This document shows positions 1 through 8,705 of a stretch of DNA of 64,000 nucleotides, piece by piece. The notes under the pieces were generated by a model. The model ran no database searches, was not told the DNA's origin, and worked only from the letters and a program-made list of their open reading frames with translations. A program made the position numbers and the translations under genes. Numbering within the stretch: position 1 is the first letter of the stretch; the number at the start of each line of letters is the position of its first letter. Source of the DNA: Candidatus Accumulibacter proximus (lineage in GTDB: Bacteria > Pseudomonadota > Gammaproteobacteria > Burkholderiales > Rhodocyclaceae); NCBI GenBank assembly GCA_016709675.1, contig JADJMH010000034.1:62001-126000 (forward strand), in the 5' to 3' direction.

Positions 1-378
1 GAGCGCGATTTCGACTGGGTCGAGGTCTGGGTCGAGAAAGCCTTGCTGCGGCGCTTGCCAGAGGTGAACCCGCTCGACCTGCAGAACGCCTGGCGCGGCA
101 TTTTCCGCGAAGCCAGGCTGCATACCCGTCATCAGCTGCAGCGCGAGGAACTCTCGGTGCGCGAGCACATGGGATTGATCCTGCGCCGTCTGCGTGCCGC
201 CGGTGGCTTTGTCGATTTCGTCGATCTTTTCGACCCGACGCTGGGCGCACCGGTACTGGTCGTCCACTTTCTCGCTCTGCTCGAACTGGCGCGTGAACAC
301 CTGCTGGAAATGACGCAGGCGGAAGCATTCGCCCCGATCTACCTGCGGCTGGCAGATGAGCGAAGCGACTCCCGATAA
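1..378 (+). CDS. scpA: Segregation and condensation protein A, C-terminal part (5' end outside window)
   Basis: The reading frame is open from base 1 and gives 125 residues ending in a stop at 376-378, so the N-terminus lies upstream of the window. The segment (VEKALLRRLPEVNP, then REARLHTRHQLQREELSVRE and the final winged-helix stretch VVHFLALLELAREHLLEMTQ) matches the C-terminal kleisin domain of ScpA. This domain binds the SMC head and works with ScpB in chromosome condensation and segregation. It overlaps scpB by 23 bases, which implies translational coupling. The identity is also supported by the adjacent scpB. Confidence 0.9.
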   Translation, partial: ERDFDWVEVWVEKALLRRLPEVNPLDLQNAWRGIFREARLHTRHQLQREELSVREHMGLILRRLRAAGGFVDFVDLFDPTLGAPVLVVHFLALLELAREHLLEMTQAEAFAPIYLRLADERSDSR

Positions 379-943
379 GGCTCTGGTGCCCGAGCTGCCG
401 GCCAGCCCGGCCGAGCTGAAGCGGGTGCTGGAGGCAGTGCTGCTGAGCGCCAGGGAGCCCCTGTCGCTGCTCGACCTGCGCAAGCTGTTTGCCGATCAGG
501 TCGGCGCCGATGTCCTGCGCGGACTGCTCGATGAAATGCGCAGCGACTGGAGCAGCCGTTCGCTGGAACTGCTGCAGGTGGCCAGTGGCTGGCGTTTCCG
601 GACGCGGGCCGAATTCATGCCCTACCTGGAGCGGCTGAACCCGGAAAAGCCGCCGCGTTACTCGCGCGCGGTGCTGGAGACGTTGGCCATCATCGCTTAT
701 CGTCAACCGGTGACGCGCGGTGACATCGAGGACATTCGTGGCGTGACCGTGGCCACGCAGGTCATCCGGGTGCTTGAGGAGCGTGGCTGGGTCGACGTCG
801 TCGGCCATCGCGATACCCCCGGGCGACCGGCCCTGCTGGCCACAACCAAGAAGTTTCTCGACGATCTCGGCCTGCGCAGTCTTGCCGAGTTGCCCGCACT
901 CGAACAGATCAATCCCACCCTGGACCTCGCTGATGCCCACTAA
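356..943 (+). CDS. scpB: Segregation and condensation protein B
   Basis: 195 residues, a usual length for ScpB. The protein consists of two winged-helix domains: residues about 15-95 (LKRVLEAVLLSAREPLSLLD) and about 100-180 (SRAVLETLAIIAYRQPVTRG, then IRGVTVATQVIRVLEERGWV and GRPALLATTKKFLDDLGL). These are the diagnostic ScpB segments. ScpB dimers bridge ScpA and SMC in the condensin complex. The ATG at 356 lies inside the end of scpA, and its stop overlaps the rluB start, so scpA, scpB and rluB look like one transcript. This order is common in beta- and gammaproteobacteria. Confidence 0.95.
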   Translation: MSEATPDKALVPELPASPAELKRVLEAVLLSAREPLSLLDLRKLFADQVGADVLRGLLDEMRSDWSSRSLELLQVASGWRFRTRAEFMPYLERLNPEKPPRYSRAVLETLAIIAYRQPVTRGDIEDIRGVTVATQVIRVLEERGWVDVVGHRDTPGRPALLATTKKFLDDLGLRSLAELPALEQINPTLDLADAH

Positions 944-1901
944 CAAACGTCGACCGCCCGCCGATCCTTCCCGTCTGCCACGTCCGGCTTCGCCCGCGGG
1001 CGGGCGGCGGCGTCCGGTGACGGCTTCGCCGGACTCTTCCGTCGCCACGGCGGGCATTCGTTCCGGCGCACGGACGGGTTCGGCCGAGTCGTCAAGGCGC
1101 AGCCGTCACCAGGAGCCTGCGGGCAAGCCGGAACGCCTGCACAAGCTGCTGGCGAACAGCGGCGTCGGGTCGCGTCGGGAGATGGAAGAGCTGATTGCCG
1201 CCGGCCGTATCGTCGTCAATGGCGCACCGGCGCATGTCGGGCAGACGGTCAGTCCAGGCGACCGGATCAAGGTCAATGGCACGCTCGTGCAGCTGCGCTT
1301 CTCCGATCGCCTGCCGCGGGTGATCCTCTATCACAAGCCGGAAGGCGAGATTGTTTCGCGCAACGATCCCGAGCACCGACCGAACGTTTTTACCTCGCTG
1401 CCCAGGATGTCGGCCGGGCGCTGGGTCGCGGTCGGGCGTCTCGATTTCAACACCAGTGGCCTGCTCCTGTTGACCACCTCCGGCGATCTTGCCAATCGAC
1501 TGATGCATCCCCGCTATCAGTTGGTCCGCGAGTATGCGGTGCGTATCCTGGGCGAATTGCCCGATGAGGCGCGGCGGCAGTTGCTTGACGGCATCCAGCT
1601 TGACGACGGTCCGGCGAAGTTCGGATTTTTTCAGGAAGCCGGGGGCGAGGGTGCGAACCGGTGGTACCGCGTCTCGCTTTTCGAGGGCCGCAACCGAGAG
1701 GTGCGCCGCATGTTCGAGGCCGTTGGGGTGGTCATCAGCCGCCTGATGCGTGTTCGCTATGGCCCTTTTGTGCTGCCGCCGGGCCTCAAGCGCGGCCAGG
1801 TGCAAGAGCTGCCCGAGCCCGAAGTGCGGAAGCTGCTGGCCGAGTTCGGCATGGCGACTGCGCACGCTGGCCGCCCGACTCGGCGACCGCGAGAACCCTG
1901 A
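933..1901 (+). CDS. rluB: 23S rRNA pseudouridine(2605) synthase RluB
   Basis: 322 residues from the ATG at 933, which overlaps the scpB stop by 11 bases. Residues 1-65 are a low-complexity Arg/Pro/Ser-rich extension. An S4 RNA-binding domain follows (RLHKLLANSGVGSRREMEEL, then GRIVVNG), and then the RsuA-type synthase domain. The catalytic-Asp motif is GRLDFNTSGLLLLTTSGDLA, followed by EGRNREVRRMFEAVG. This is the RluB/RsuA family; the scpAB context favours RluB. The basic N-terminal tail is longer than in many homologues and may add rRNA affinity (inference). An upstream in-frame start inside scpB is less likely. Confidence 0.92.
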   Translation: MPTNKRRPPADPSRLPRPASPAGGRRRPVTASPDSSVATAGIRSGARTGSAESSRRSRHQEPAGKPERLHKLLANSGVGSRREMEELIAAGRIVVNGAPAHVGQTVSPGDRIKVNGTLVQLRFSDRLPRVILYHKPEGEIVSRNDPEHRPNVFTSLPRMSAGRWVAVGRLDFNTSGLLLLTTSGDLANRLMHPRYQLVREYAVRILGELPDEARRQLLDGIQLDDGPAKFGFFQEAGGEGANRWYRVSLFEGRNREVRRMFEAVGVVISRLMRVRYGPFVLPPGLKRGQVQELPEPEVRKLLAEFGMATAHAGRPTRRPREP

Positions 1902-1926
1902 GTCATCCCGATCGATCGCAGGGCGA

Positions 1927-1955
1927 TTTACCTCTGCCGACATTTTCGTTATAAT
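1927..1955 (+). promoter_or_regulatory. Sigma-70-type promoter for the rimP-nusA-infB operon
   Basis: TTTACC at 1927-1932, a 17-base spacer, then a perfect TATAAT at 1950-1955. It lies 26 bases after the rluB stop and about 75 bases before the rimP start. Transcription should start near 1962, just before two terminator-like hairpins. Seen in sequence only. Confidence 0.65.
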
Positions 1956-1972
1956 CCAAGGGTTTTCCGCTC

Positions 1973-1992
1973 GCCCCCCAGGGGGCTTTTTT
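1973..1992 (+). terminator. First terminator-like hairpin in the rimP leader
   Basis: GCCCCC at 1973-1978 pairs with GGGGGC at 1981-1986, immediately followed by six T residues (1987-1992). It can end rluB read-through. Because it lies downstream of the TATAAT at 1950, it may also attenuate the new transcript. The loop is very short if the whole stem pairs, so the real stem is probably one or two pairs shorter. Confidence 0.6.
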
Positions 1993-1997
1993 CGGGG

Positions 1998-2019
1998 ATG
2001 GGCTTCTTGCCCATTTTTT
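1998..2019 (+). terminator. Second terminator-like hairpin in the rimP leader
   Basis: ATGGGC (1998-2003) and GCCCAT (2009-2014) form a six-pair stem with a TTCTT loop, ending in a run of six T (2014-2019). It stops 10 bases before the rimP ATG. A terminator just upstream of rimP is a recurring attenuator arrangement in Proteobacteria, where NusA made from the same operon can feed back on it (family knowledge). That it acts so here is inference. Confidence 0.65.
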
Positions 2020-2029
2020 ATTTGCAGCC

Positions 2030-2496
2030 ATGGATGTGCAGGAAATACTGGAAAAAACGGTGACTGGCCTCGGCTACGAGCTGGTGGACGTCGAGCGCAG
2101 TCCGCGCGGCCGCGTACTGCGCGTCTTCATCGACAAGCCGGAGAAGGAGCGCGGGTAGACATTGACGACTGTGCGCTGGTCAGCAATCAGTTGTCGCGCG
2201 TGTTGACGGTCGAGAACATCGACTACGACCGCCTTGAAGTCTCCTCGCCAGGGATCGACAGGCCGCTGAAGAAAGAGTCTGATTTCGAGCGTTTCGCGGG
2301 TTCGGAGATCACCCTCAAGCTGCGGCTGCCCTTGAGCGGTCGCCGCAACTTCAGCGGCCTATTGCATGGGGTGCTGGACGGCAAGGTGCGCGTGCTGACG
2401 GATGCGGGCGAAATGGTGTTCGATCTGGTCAGTATTGACAGGGCACGCCTTGTGCCAAGGTTCGACATGAACAAATCGGACGACAGGCTGGTTTAG
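2030..2496 (+). pseudogene. rimP: Ribosome maturation factor RimP, interrupted by a one-base frameshift
   Basis: RimP assists 30S subunit maturation. The ATG at 2030 opens MDVQEILEKTVTGLGYELVD and runs 42 codons to a TAG at 2156. The rest of the protein, VDIDDCALVSNQLSRVL through LEVSSPGIDRPL to the end, is in the next frame and stops at 2496. One extra G in the GGG run at 2153-2155 would restore a 155-residue RimP of normal length. Both halves are well conserved and show no other damage. A sequencing or assembly error in a G run, or a very recent mutation, is therefore more likely than an old pseudogene. It precedes nusA by 14 bases. Confidence 0.9.
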
Positions 2497-2510
2497 GAGG
2501 TAATGAGGAA

Positions 2511-3983
2511 ATGAGCCGCGAAATCTTGCTGCTGGTGGATGTCCTGGCACGCGAAAAGAACGTGACCAGGGACATCGTCTTCGGCGCGCTGGAAATGGCG
2601 CTGGCGTCGGCGACCAAGAAGCGCGTCAACGAAGACGCCAACGTCCGTGTCGCAGTCGATCGCGAGACCGGTGACTTCGAGACCTTCCGCCGCTGGGAAG
2701 TGGTTGCCGATGAAGACTTTCTTGACGAGGAACAGCAGGTCCCGCTGTCGGAAGCCCAGACCCAGGATCCCGAGGTCGAGATTGGTGACTATCTGGAAGA
2801 GTCCCTGGAGCCGGTGGACTTCGGCCGGATTGGCGCACAGGCAGCCAAGCAGGTGATTCTGCAGAAGATCCGTGATGCCGAGCGCGAACAGATACTGAGT
2901 GACTTCCTCGCCCGCAAGGAACACCTGGTGACCGGTACGATCAAGCGTATGGAGCGCGGCAACGCGATCGTCGAAACCGGCAAGATGGAGGCGCTCCTGC
3001 CGCGCGATCAGATGATTCCGCGTGAGAATCTGCGTATTGGCGATCGGATCAAGGCTTATCTGCTGCGTATCGACCGCTCCGCGCGTGGTCCGCAGCTGAT
3101 CCTCTCGCGCACCGCGCCGGAGTTCATCATCCAGCTGTTTGCACTGGAAGTTCCCGAAGTGGATGATGGGCTGCTGGAAATCAAGGCGGCTGCCCGTGAC
3201 CCCGGGATGCGCGCCAAGATCGCCGTCAAGTCCAACGACCAGCGGATCGATCCGATCGGCACCTGTGTCGGGATGCGCGGTTCGCGCGTGACGGCGGTGA
3301 CCAATGAACTGGCTGGCGAGCGCGTCGACATCGTGCTCTGGTCGGCCGATCCGGCGCAGTTCGTGGTTGGCGCGCTGGCGCCGGCCGAGGTCAGCTCGAT
3401 CATTGTCGATGAAGACAAGCACAGCATGGATGTGGTCGTCGACGAGCAGAACCTGGCAATCGCTATTGGCCGTGGTGGTCAGAACGTGCGTCTCGCTTCG
3501 GAAATGACCGGTTGGACAATCAACCTGATGACCGAAGAAGAGTCCAAGACCCTGGTCGAGGCCGAGGCGGCTGCGATTCGCGTCCTGCTGATGGAGAAGC
3601 TCGATGTCGACGAAGACGTGGCGAACATTCTGATCGACGAAGGCTTTTCGACCCTCGAGGAAGTGGCTTATGTGCCGCTGCACGAGATGCTGGAGATCGA
3701 GGCATTCGACGAGGAAACCGTGCAGGAGCTGCGCGAGAGAGCCCGCAACGTCCTGCTGACCGAGGCCATTGCCACCGAAGAGAATATCGACGAAGTTGCC
3801 GAGGACATGCTGAGCCTCGACGGAATGGACAAGTCGCTGGCGGGCAAGCTGGCTGCCAGTGGCATCAAGACGCGCGACGATCTCGCCGACCTGGCCGTCG
3901 ACGAACTGACCGAGATGACCGGCATTGAAGTTCAAAGGGCGAAACAACTGATCACCACGGCGCGTGCGCACTGGTTCGAGTAA
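2511..3983 (+). CDS. nusA: Transcription termination/antitermination factor NusA
   Basis: 490 residues, typical for proteobacterial NusA. In order: N-terminal RNA-polymerase-binding domain (about 1-125), S1 domain (about 135-200, VTGTIKRMERGNAIVETGKM), two KH domains (about 205-345, including GTCVGMRGSRVTAVTNEL and IAIGRGGQNVRLASEMTG) and two acidic C-terminal repeats (about 360-490). It binds RNA polymerase and nascent RNA and controls pausing, termination and antitermination. The ATG at 2511 has a strong GGAGG ribosome-binding site around 2497. It sits between rimP and infB as in most Proteobacteria. Confidence 0.97.
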   Translation: MSREILLLVDVLAREKNVTRDIVFGALEMALASATKKRVNEDANVRVAVDRETGDFETFRRWEVVADEDFLDEEQQVPLSEAQTQDPEVEIGDYLEESLEPVDFGRIGAQAAKQVILQKIRDAEREQILSDFLARKEHLVTGTIKRMERGNAIVETGKMEALLPRDQMIPRENLRIGDRIKAYLLRIDRSARGPQLILSRTAPEFIIQLFALEVPEVDDGLLEIKAAARDPGMRAKIAVKSNDQRIDPIGTCVGMRGSRVTAVTNELAGERVDIVLWSADPAQFVVGALAPAEVSSIIVDEDKHSMDVVVDEQNLAIAIGRGGQNVRLASEMTGWTINLMTEEESKTLVEAEAAAIRVLLMEKLDVDEDVANILIDEGFSTLEEVAYVPLHEMLEIEAFDEETVQELRERARNVLLTEAIATEENIDEVAEDMLSLDGMDKSLAGKLAASGIKTRDDLADLAVDELTEMTGIEVQRAKQLITTARAHWFE

Positions 3984-4002
3984 GCGGGAAAGAGGAATTC
4001 AT

Positions 4003-6831
4003 ATGGCGCAAACAAGTGTTGCCCAATTTGCCACCCAGTTGCGGATGCCGGCGGGTTCGCTGCTCGAGCAGTTGCAAAAAGCCGGTGTGGCCAAGAGGCA
4101 GGCGGATGACCTGCTGTCCGAGCAGGACAAGTCCAGGTTGCTCGAGTATCTGCGTCGATCGCATGGTCAGGGTGAGGCGAAAACCAAGATCACTCTGACC
4201 CGCAAGGAAACGACGGAGATCAGGCAGCAGGACTCGCACGGAAAATCGCACACGGTGCAGGTCGAAGTTCGCAAGAAGCGCGTTCTGGTCAAACGGGATG
4301 CGGCAGAGCCGCGCGCCCAGCTGCCGTCGCGTGCAGCGTTGCCGGTCGGGCCTGAAGTGGTGGTGGTTGCCGCCGAGCCGTTTAGCGAAGTCAGCCCCCC
4401 GCCGGCGCCCGAAATCCAGGCCCCGGCGGCCGCCGCAATCAGGGCTGAGCCGGTCGTGGAAGAAAAAGTGCTGGCAGTCGCTGCCCTCGAGCCTGAAGCG
4501 GTTGCTGAAGTGAAGGCGCAACCGGTGGTCGAAGCGAAGGTCGAACCGGTGGCGCCGGATGCCAAGGTTGGCGCCAAGAAGGTGGTGACGCGTGCTTCGA
4601 TCATCGGTGAGGAGCAGCAGCGACTGCGTGCGGAAGAAGAGCGGCGCAATGCCGAGTTGCGGGCCCTGCAGGAAGCCGAGTTCAAGAACAAACAACAGCG
4701 CATTGCTGACCTCGCACGTCTGAAGCAGGATGCAGAACAGAAGGCGGTCGCGGCCAAGGCCGCCGGGGTTGCCAAACAGGTGGCAGCGCAGACCGCGAGC
4801 GATCGTCCTGCCGAAGACAAGACCTTGCACAAACCCGCTGGCAAGCCGGCGACGACCGACAAGAAGGCTGCCGAGAAGAAGGCGCCGGAAAAGAAAGTGG
4901 CCGACAAGAAAGGCCAGTGGAAGAACGAAGGTGCCAACAAGCGTCCGGGCCTGAAGACGCGCGGTGCTACCGGTGGCATGGGCTGGCGGGACAACAAGCA
5001 CGGCAAGCGCTCGGCCCGGGGGGCTGGCGACGAGGACGAGCAGCACTCCTTCCAGTTGCCGGTCGAACCGGTGAGTCATCAGGTTTATGTCCCCGAAACC
5101 ATCTCTGTCGCCGACCTGGCGCACAAGATGGCAGTCAAGGCGACCGAGGTGATCAAGGCACTGATGAAAATGGGTTCGATGGTGACCATCAATCAGTCGC
5201 TGGACCAGGAGACGGCGATGATCATCGTCGAGGAAATGGGCCACAAGGCGTTCGCTGCCAAGCTCGACGATCCTGATGCCTTCCTCGATGAGGGCGCTGC
5301 AGACCAGAAAGACGTGCCGCTCGAGTCGCGCGCGCCGGTGGTGACCGTCATGGGACACGTCGACCACGGCAAGACTTCTCTGCTCGACTACATTCGCCGC
5401 ACCCGCGTCGCCAGTGGCGAGGCTGGCGGCATCACCCAGCACATTGGCGCCTATCACGTGCAAACCGAACGTGGCATGGTGACCTTCCTCGACACGCCGG
5501 GCCACGAAGCGTTCACCGCCATGCGGGCACGGGGTGCCAAGGCCACCGACCTGGTCATTCTGGTCGTAGCGGCGGACGACGGTGTCATGCCGCAGACCCG
5601 GGAGGCGATTCACCATGCCAAAGCGGCCGGGGTCCCAATCATTGTTGCGGTGAACAAGATCGACAAGCCGGGTGCCCAACCCGAGCGGGTGAAACAGGAA
5701 CTGGTCACCGAACAGGTGGTGCCGGAAGAGTACGGTGGTGAAGCGCCTTTTGTCTCCGTTTCCGCGAAGACCGGTGTCGGCATCGACGAGCTGCTGGAAA
5801 ACGTTCTGCTCCAGGCTGAGGTGCTGGAACTGAAGGCCCCCAGGGCGGCGCCGGCCAAGGGTCTGATCATCGATGCTCGCCTCGACCGCGGACGGGGGCC
5901 GGTGGCGACGATGCTGGTCCTGTCGGGAACCCTGCACCAGGGCGACGTTCTGCTCGCTGGTCAGGTGTTCGGCCGGGTGCGGGCGATGCTGGACGAAAAC
6001 GGCAAGGTGATCAAGGAGGCTGGACCTTCGATTCCGGTCGAGATCCTTGGCCTCTCGGATGTGCCGGCGGCAGGGCAGGAAGCGGTGGTGCTCGCCGACG
6101 AGCGCAAGGCTCGCGAGATCGCGTTGTTCCGCCAGGGCAAGTACCGCGACGTCAAGCTGGCGACCAAGCAGGCGGCCAATCTGGAGAGTATTCTCGATCA
6201 GATGACGGAAGCAGAAGCCAAGATCCTGGCGCTGATCATCAAGGCTGATGTTCAGGGGTCACAGGAAGCGCTGGTGCAATCGCTGCAGAAGCTCTCGACC
6301 GGCGAAGTCAAGGTCAACGTCATCCATGCTGCGGTCGGCGCGATCAGCGAGTCGGATGTACACCTTGCGCAGGCCTCAAAGGCGGTCATCATCGGCTTCA
6401 ACACCCGTGCTGACGCGGGTGCGCGCAAGGCGGCAGAAGCCGCCGGCGTTGATATCCGCTACTACAACATCATCTACGACGCGGTGGACGAGGTGAAAGC
6501 GGCCTTGTCGGGCATGCTTTCACCGGAGAAGCGGGAAGACATCACCGGTCTGGTCGAGATCAGACAGGTGTTCCGCGCCACCAGGATCGGCACCATCGCT
6601 GGTTGCTACGTCCTCGAAGGCGTCATCAAACGGAGTTCGCGCGCCCGTCTGTTGCGCAACCACATTGTCGTCTGGGACGGCGAGATCGAGTCATTGAAGC
6701 GCTTCAAGGAAGACGTCAGGGAGGTCCGCAGCGGCTTCGAGTGCGGTCTTTCGCTGAAGAACTACAATGGCTACGAGGAGGGCGACCAGCTCGAAGTGTA
6801 CGATGTCACGGAAGTTGCAAGGACTCTGTAA
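4003..6831 (+). CDS. infB: Translation initiation factor IF-2
   Basis: 942 residues. The ATG at 4003 follows the AGAGGAA ribosome-binding site 19 bases after the nusA stop. It has an N-terminal IF2 domain (AQTSVAQFATQLRMPAGSLL), a long Lys/Glu/Ala-rich linker (about 50-330), a second IF2-N helix domain and the G domain. GTPase motifs are GHVDHGKT at about 450, DTPGH at about 496 and NKID at about 550. Domains II, III and IV follow, ending in YEEGDQLEVYDV. It brings fMet-tRNA to the 30S subunit. An upstream in-frame start at 3964 would overlap nusA and lacks the IF2-like start. Confidence 0.97.
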   Translation: MAQTSVAQFATQLRMPAGSLLEQLQKAGVAKRQADDLLSEQDKSRLLEYLRRSHGQGEAKTKITLTRKETTEIRQQDSHGKSHTVQVEVRKKRVLVKRDAAEPRAQLPSRAALPVGPEVVVVAAEPFSEVSPPPAPEIQAPAAAAIRAEPVVEEKVLAVAALEPEAVAEVKAQPVVEAKVEPVAPDAKVGAKKVVTRASIIGEEQQRLRAEEERRNAELRALQEAEFKNKQQRIADLARLKQDAEQKAVAAKAAGVAKQVAAQTASDRPAEDKTLHKPAGKPATTDKKAAEKKAPEKKVADKKGQWKNEGANKRPGLKTRGATGGMGWRDNKHGKRSARGAGDEDEQHSFQLPVEPVSHQVYVPETISVADLAHKMAVKATEVIKALMKMGSMVTINQSLDQETAMIIVEEMGHKAFAAKLDDPDAFLDEGAADQKDVPLESRAPVVTVMGHVDHGKTSLLDYIRRTRVASGEAGGITQHIGAYHVQTERGMVTFLDTPGHEAFTAMRARGAKATDLVILVVAADDGVMPQTREAIHHAKAAGVPIIVAVNKIDKPGAQPERVKQELVTEQVVPEEYGGEAPFVSVSAKTGVGIDELLENVLLQAEVLELKAPRAAPAKGLIIDARLDRGRGPVATMLVLSGTLHQGDVLLAGQVFGRVRAMLDENGKVIKEAGPSIPVEILGLSDVPAAGQEAVVLADERKAREIALFRQGKYRDVKLATKQAANLESILDQMTEAEAKILALIIKADVQGSQEALVQSLQKLSTGEVKVNVIHAAVGAISESDVHLAQASKAVIIGFNTRADAGARKAAEAAGVDIRYYNIIYDAVDEVKAALSGMLSPEKREDITGLVEIRQVFRATRIGTIAGCYVLEGVIKRSSRARLLRNHIVVWDGEIESLKRFKEDVREVRSGFECGLSLKNYNGYEEGDQLEVYDVTEVARTL

Positions 6832-7218
6832 GTGCCTGCCAGCAAGGGATTCTCGCGCCGGGACCGGATCTCGGAGCAAATTCGCCGCGAGCTTGCCGAA
6901 GTGATCCGGACCGAGCTCAGGGATCCTCGCGTCGGCATGATCAGTCTGACCGATGTGCAGCTGAGTGCCGACTATGCCCATGCCAAAGTGTTCTTCAGCA
7001 GCCTGGCCGGCAGCGACAGTCTCGACGTGGTCCGGGCCGGCCTGCAGAACGCAGCCGGATTCCTGCGCAGCGAACTTGGCAAGCGCATCAGCATTCACAT
7101 GACGCCGCAACTCCATTTCGTTTTCGACGAGTCGCTGGAGCGTGGTGCCCAGTTGTCAAAGCTGATCAGCGAGGCGGCGGCGATTTCGGATCAGAGCGAT
7201 CAGTCAGACCAGGCCTGA
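6832..7218 (+). CDS. rbfA: 30S ribosome-binding factor RbfA
   Basis: 128 residues with a GTG start directly abutting the infB TAA. RbfA features are the N-terminal RRDRISEQIRRELAEVIRTE helix, the KH-like segment LRDPRVGMISLTDVQLSADY with AKVFF, and GFLRSELGKRISIHMTPQL with FVFDES. It is a cold-shock factor for 16S rRNA 5'-end maturation. The C-terminus is a short Ser/Asp/Gln-rich tail. Zero spacing to infB and one base to truB suggests coupled translation. Confidence 0.95.
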   Translation: MPASKGFSRRDRISEQIRRELAEVIRTELRDPRVGMISLTDVQLSADYAHAKVFFSSLAGSDSLDVVRAGLQNAAGFLRSELGKRISIHMTPQLHFVFDESLERGAQLSKLISEAAAISDQSDQSDQA

Positions 7219-7219
7219 G

Positions 7220-8113
7220 TTGACCAGCAGGAAGAGCTGGCGCCGTGTCGATGGCGTGTTGCTCCTTGACAAGCCGACCGGCCTGTCTTCCAACTCGGCG
7301 CTGCAGGCTGCGCGGCGCCTTTTTTCAGCAGCCAAGGCCGGGCATACCGGAACCTTGGACCCTTTGGCCAGTGGTTTGTTGCCACTGTGTTTCGGCGACG
7401 CGACCAAGTTTTCGACTGATCTGCTTGCGGCCGACAAGACCTATGAAACTGAACTGCTGTTCGGACTCAGGACCGATACTGGCGACGCCGACGGCACGGT
7501 CGTGATGCGCTGCCCGGTCGACTTTGGGCTGGCCGAACTGGAAGCCGCGCTGCCACGTTTCCGTGGCCCGATACGACAGGTTCCGCCGATGTACTCGGCG
7601 CTCAAGCGAGACGGGAAGCCGCTCTACGAGCTGGCGCGGCAGGGGATCGAAATCGAGCGCGAGGCGCGCGAAGTGATCATCCATGAACTGCGGCTGCTTG
7701 ATTTTTCTGGCGACCGGTGTCGTCTGCGCATCTCGTGCAGCAAAGGCACCTATATTCGCAGCCTCGCCGACGATCTGGGCGCTGCGCTGGCTTGCGGAGC
7801 GCATCTGACCGCCCTGCGCCGGGTGGCCGTCGGCCCGCTGCAGATTGCCGATGCGGTGACGCTTGATCACCTCGCGGCAATTGTCGAAGAAGATCGTACA
7901 GGTTGGCTGCTGGCGCCCGATGCGCTGCTGCAGAGTCTGCCGGCGGTATACCTGGAGGAGCTTGCTGGCCGCCGTTTTGTCCATGGCAACCTGGTCAGCA
8001 GTGACGCTGTGCCAGGTCGCTGTCGCGTCTATGCGGAGAATCGGCTGCTCGGTCTTGGCGAGGTCGATGGGCAGGGCAATCTGCAGCCGCGGCGTGTGAT
8101 TGGCGCGCGGTAG
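7220..8113 (+). CDS. truB: tRNA pseudouridine(55) synthase TruB
   Basis: 297 residues with a probable TTG start at 7220, one base after the rbfA stop; no better start lies before the conserved GVLLLDKPTGLSSN. The catalytic Asp is in GHTGTLDPLASGLLPLCFG (about residue 46), followed by the family segments YETELLFGLRTDTGDADG, GPIRQVPPMYSALKRDGKPL, and SCSKGTYIRSLADDLGAAL. A C-terminal PUA-like part ends near VIGAR. It makes pseudouridine 55 in the T-loop of tRNAs. It is the last gene of the rimP-truB operon. Confidence 0.95.
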   Translation: MTSRKSWRRVDGVLLLDKPTGLSSNSALQAARRLFSAAKAGHTGTLDPLASGLLPLCFGDATKFSTDLLAADKTYETELLFGLRTDTGDADGTVVMRCPVDFGLAELEAALPRFRGPIRQVPPMYSALKRDGKPLYELARQGIEIEREAREVIIHELRLLDFSGDRCRLRISCSKGTYIRSLADDLGAALACGAHLTALRRVAVGPLQIADAVTLDHLAAIVEEDRTGWLLAPDALLQSLPAVYLEELAGRRFVHGNLVSSDAVPGRCRVYAENRLLGLGEVDGQGNLQPRRVIGAR

Positions 8114-8178
8114 GAAACGGCCAAACAGGTGACGCGCGCCGGGCTGAATCGGGGTGAGGCAGGCGGCTGCGAAATAGC

Positions 8179-8206
8179 TTGCGCAGGCGCGTATGAAGTC
8201 TAGAAT
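8179..8206 (+). promoter_or_regulatory. Putative sigma-70 promoter of the cytochrome gene
   Basis: TTGCGC at 8179-8184, a 16-base spacer and TAGAAT at 8201-8206, placed 53 bases before the cytochrome ATG and after truB ends. Consensus match is partial. Confidence 0.45.
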
Positions 8207-8259
8207 TAACTTGATTCAAAGGCTTTTGCAGTCCACGTCGTTGACCAAGGAGAGTGATC

Positions 8260-8682
8260 ATGAGCAGGAAGTTCATCGAGATCTGTGTAGTCGCCGCCGC
8301 CGGTGTCTTTGCGGGTAGCGCCGTTTCGGCCGAGCGGCTTGACATTGGCAAGCGGGAGTATGAGGCGAACTGTGTTGCCTGCCATGGTGTCAGCGGCAAG
8401 GGCGATGGTCCGTTCAACGAGTTCCTGAGGGTCAAGACACCCGACCTGACGACACTGACCAGGAACAATGGCGGGCTCTTTCCCGTGAACCGCGTGCTCG
8501 AGATCATTGACGGCCGAACCCTGGTCAAGGGACACGGGACGCGCGAGATGCCGATCTGGGGCGACGTCTACAATGCACAGGCGGTACCGCAGTTCGACGA
8601 CTATCCGTACAATGCGGCGCTCTTCGTCTGGGCTCGTACCCTGGCACTGGTTGACTATCTGAATCGTTTGCAGGTCAAGTAG
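8260..8682 (+). CDS. Exported mono-haem c-type cytochrome
   Basis: 140 residues. The ATG at 8260 is chosen over the GTG at 8254 because AAGGAGAG at 8247-8254 is correctly spaced. A Sec signal peptide (ICVVAAAGVFAGSAVSA) ends near residue 24. One haem-binding CVACH is at about residue 39, followed by GVSGKGDGP, the usual class I pattern. A Met ligand is likely in EMPIWGD (about residue 99). It is a small periplasmic electron carrier; its partner is not evident. It is monocistronic, with its own promoter and a strong terminator downstream. Confidence 0.88.
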   Translation: MSRKFIEICVVAAAGVFAGSAVSAERLDIGKREYEANCVACHGVSGKGDGPFNEFLRVKTPDLTTLTRNNGGLFPVNRVLEIIDGRTLVKGHGTREMPIWGDVYNAQAVPQFDDYPYNAALFVWARTLALVDYLNRLQVK

Positions 8683-8705
8683 GTCCGCCTAGCGGTTTCT
8701 TCCGG

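Noticed and set aside
1750..2496. A continuous 248-codon frame that would fuse the rluB end region to RimP.
   Set aside because: The upstream part is out of frame with rluB and has no protein-like character; the frame is explained by the rimP frameshift.
2493..5937. Very long open frames on the minus strand opposite nusA and infB (492 and 661 codons).
   Set aside because: They mirror the codon pattern of GC-rich genes on the plus strand, have no recognisable domains and no ribosome-binding sites.
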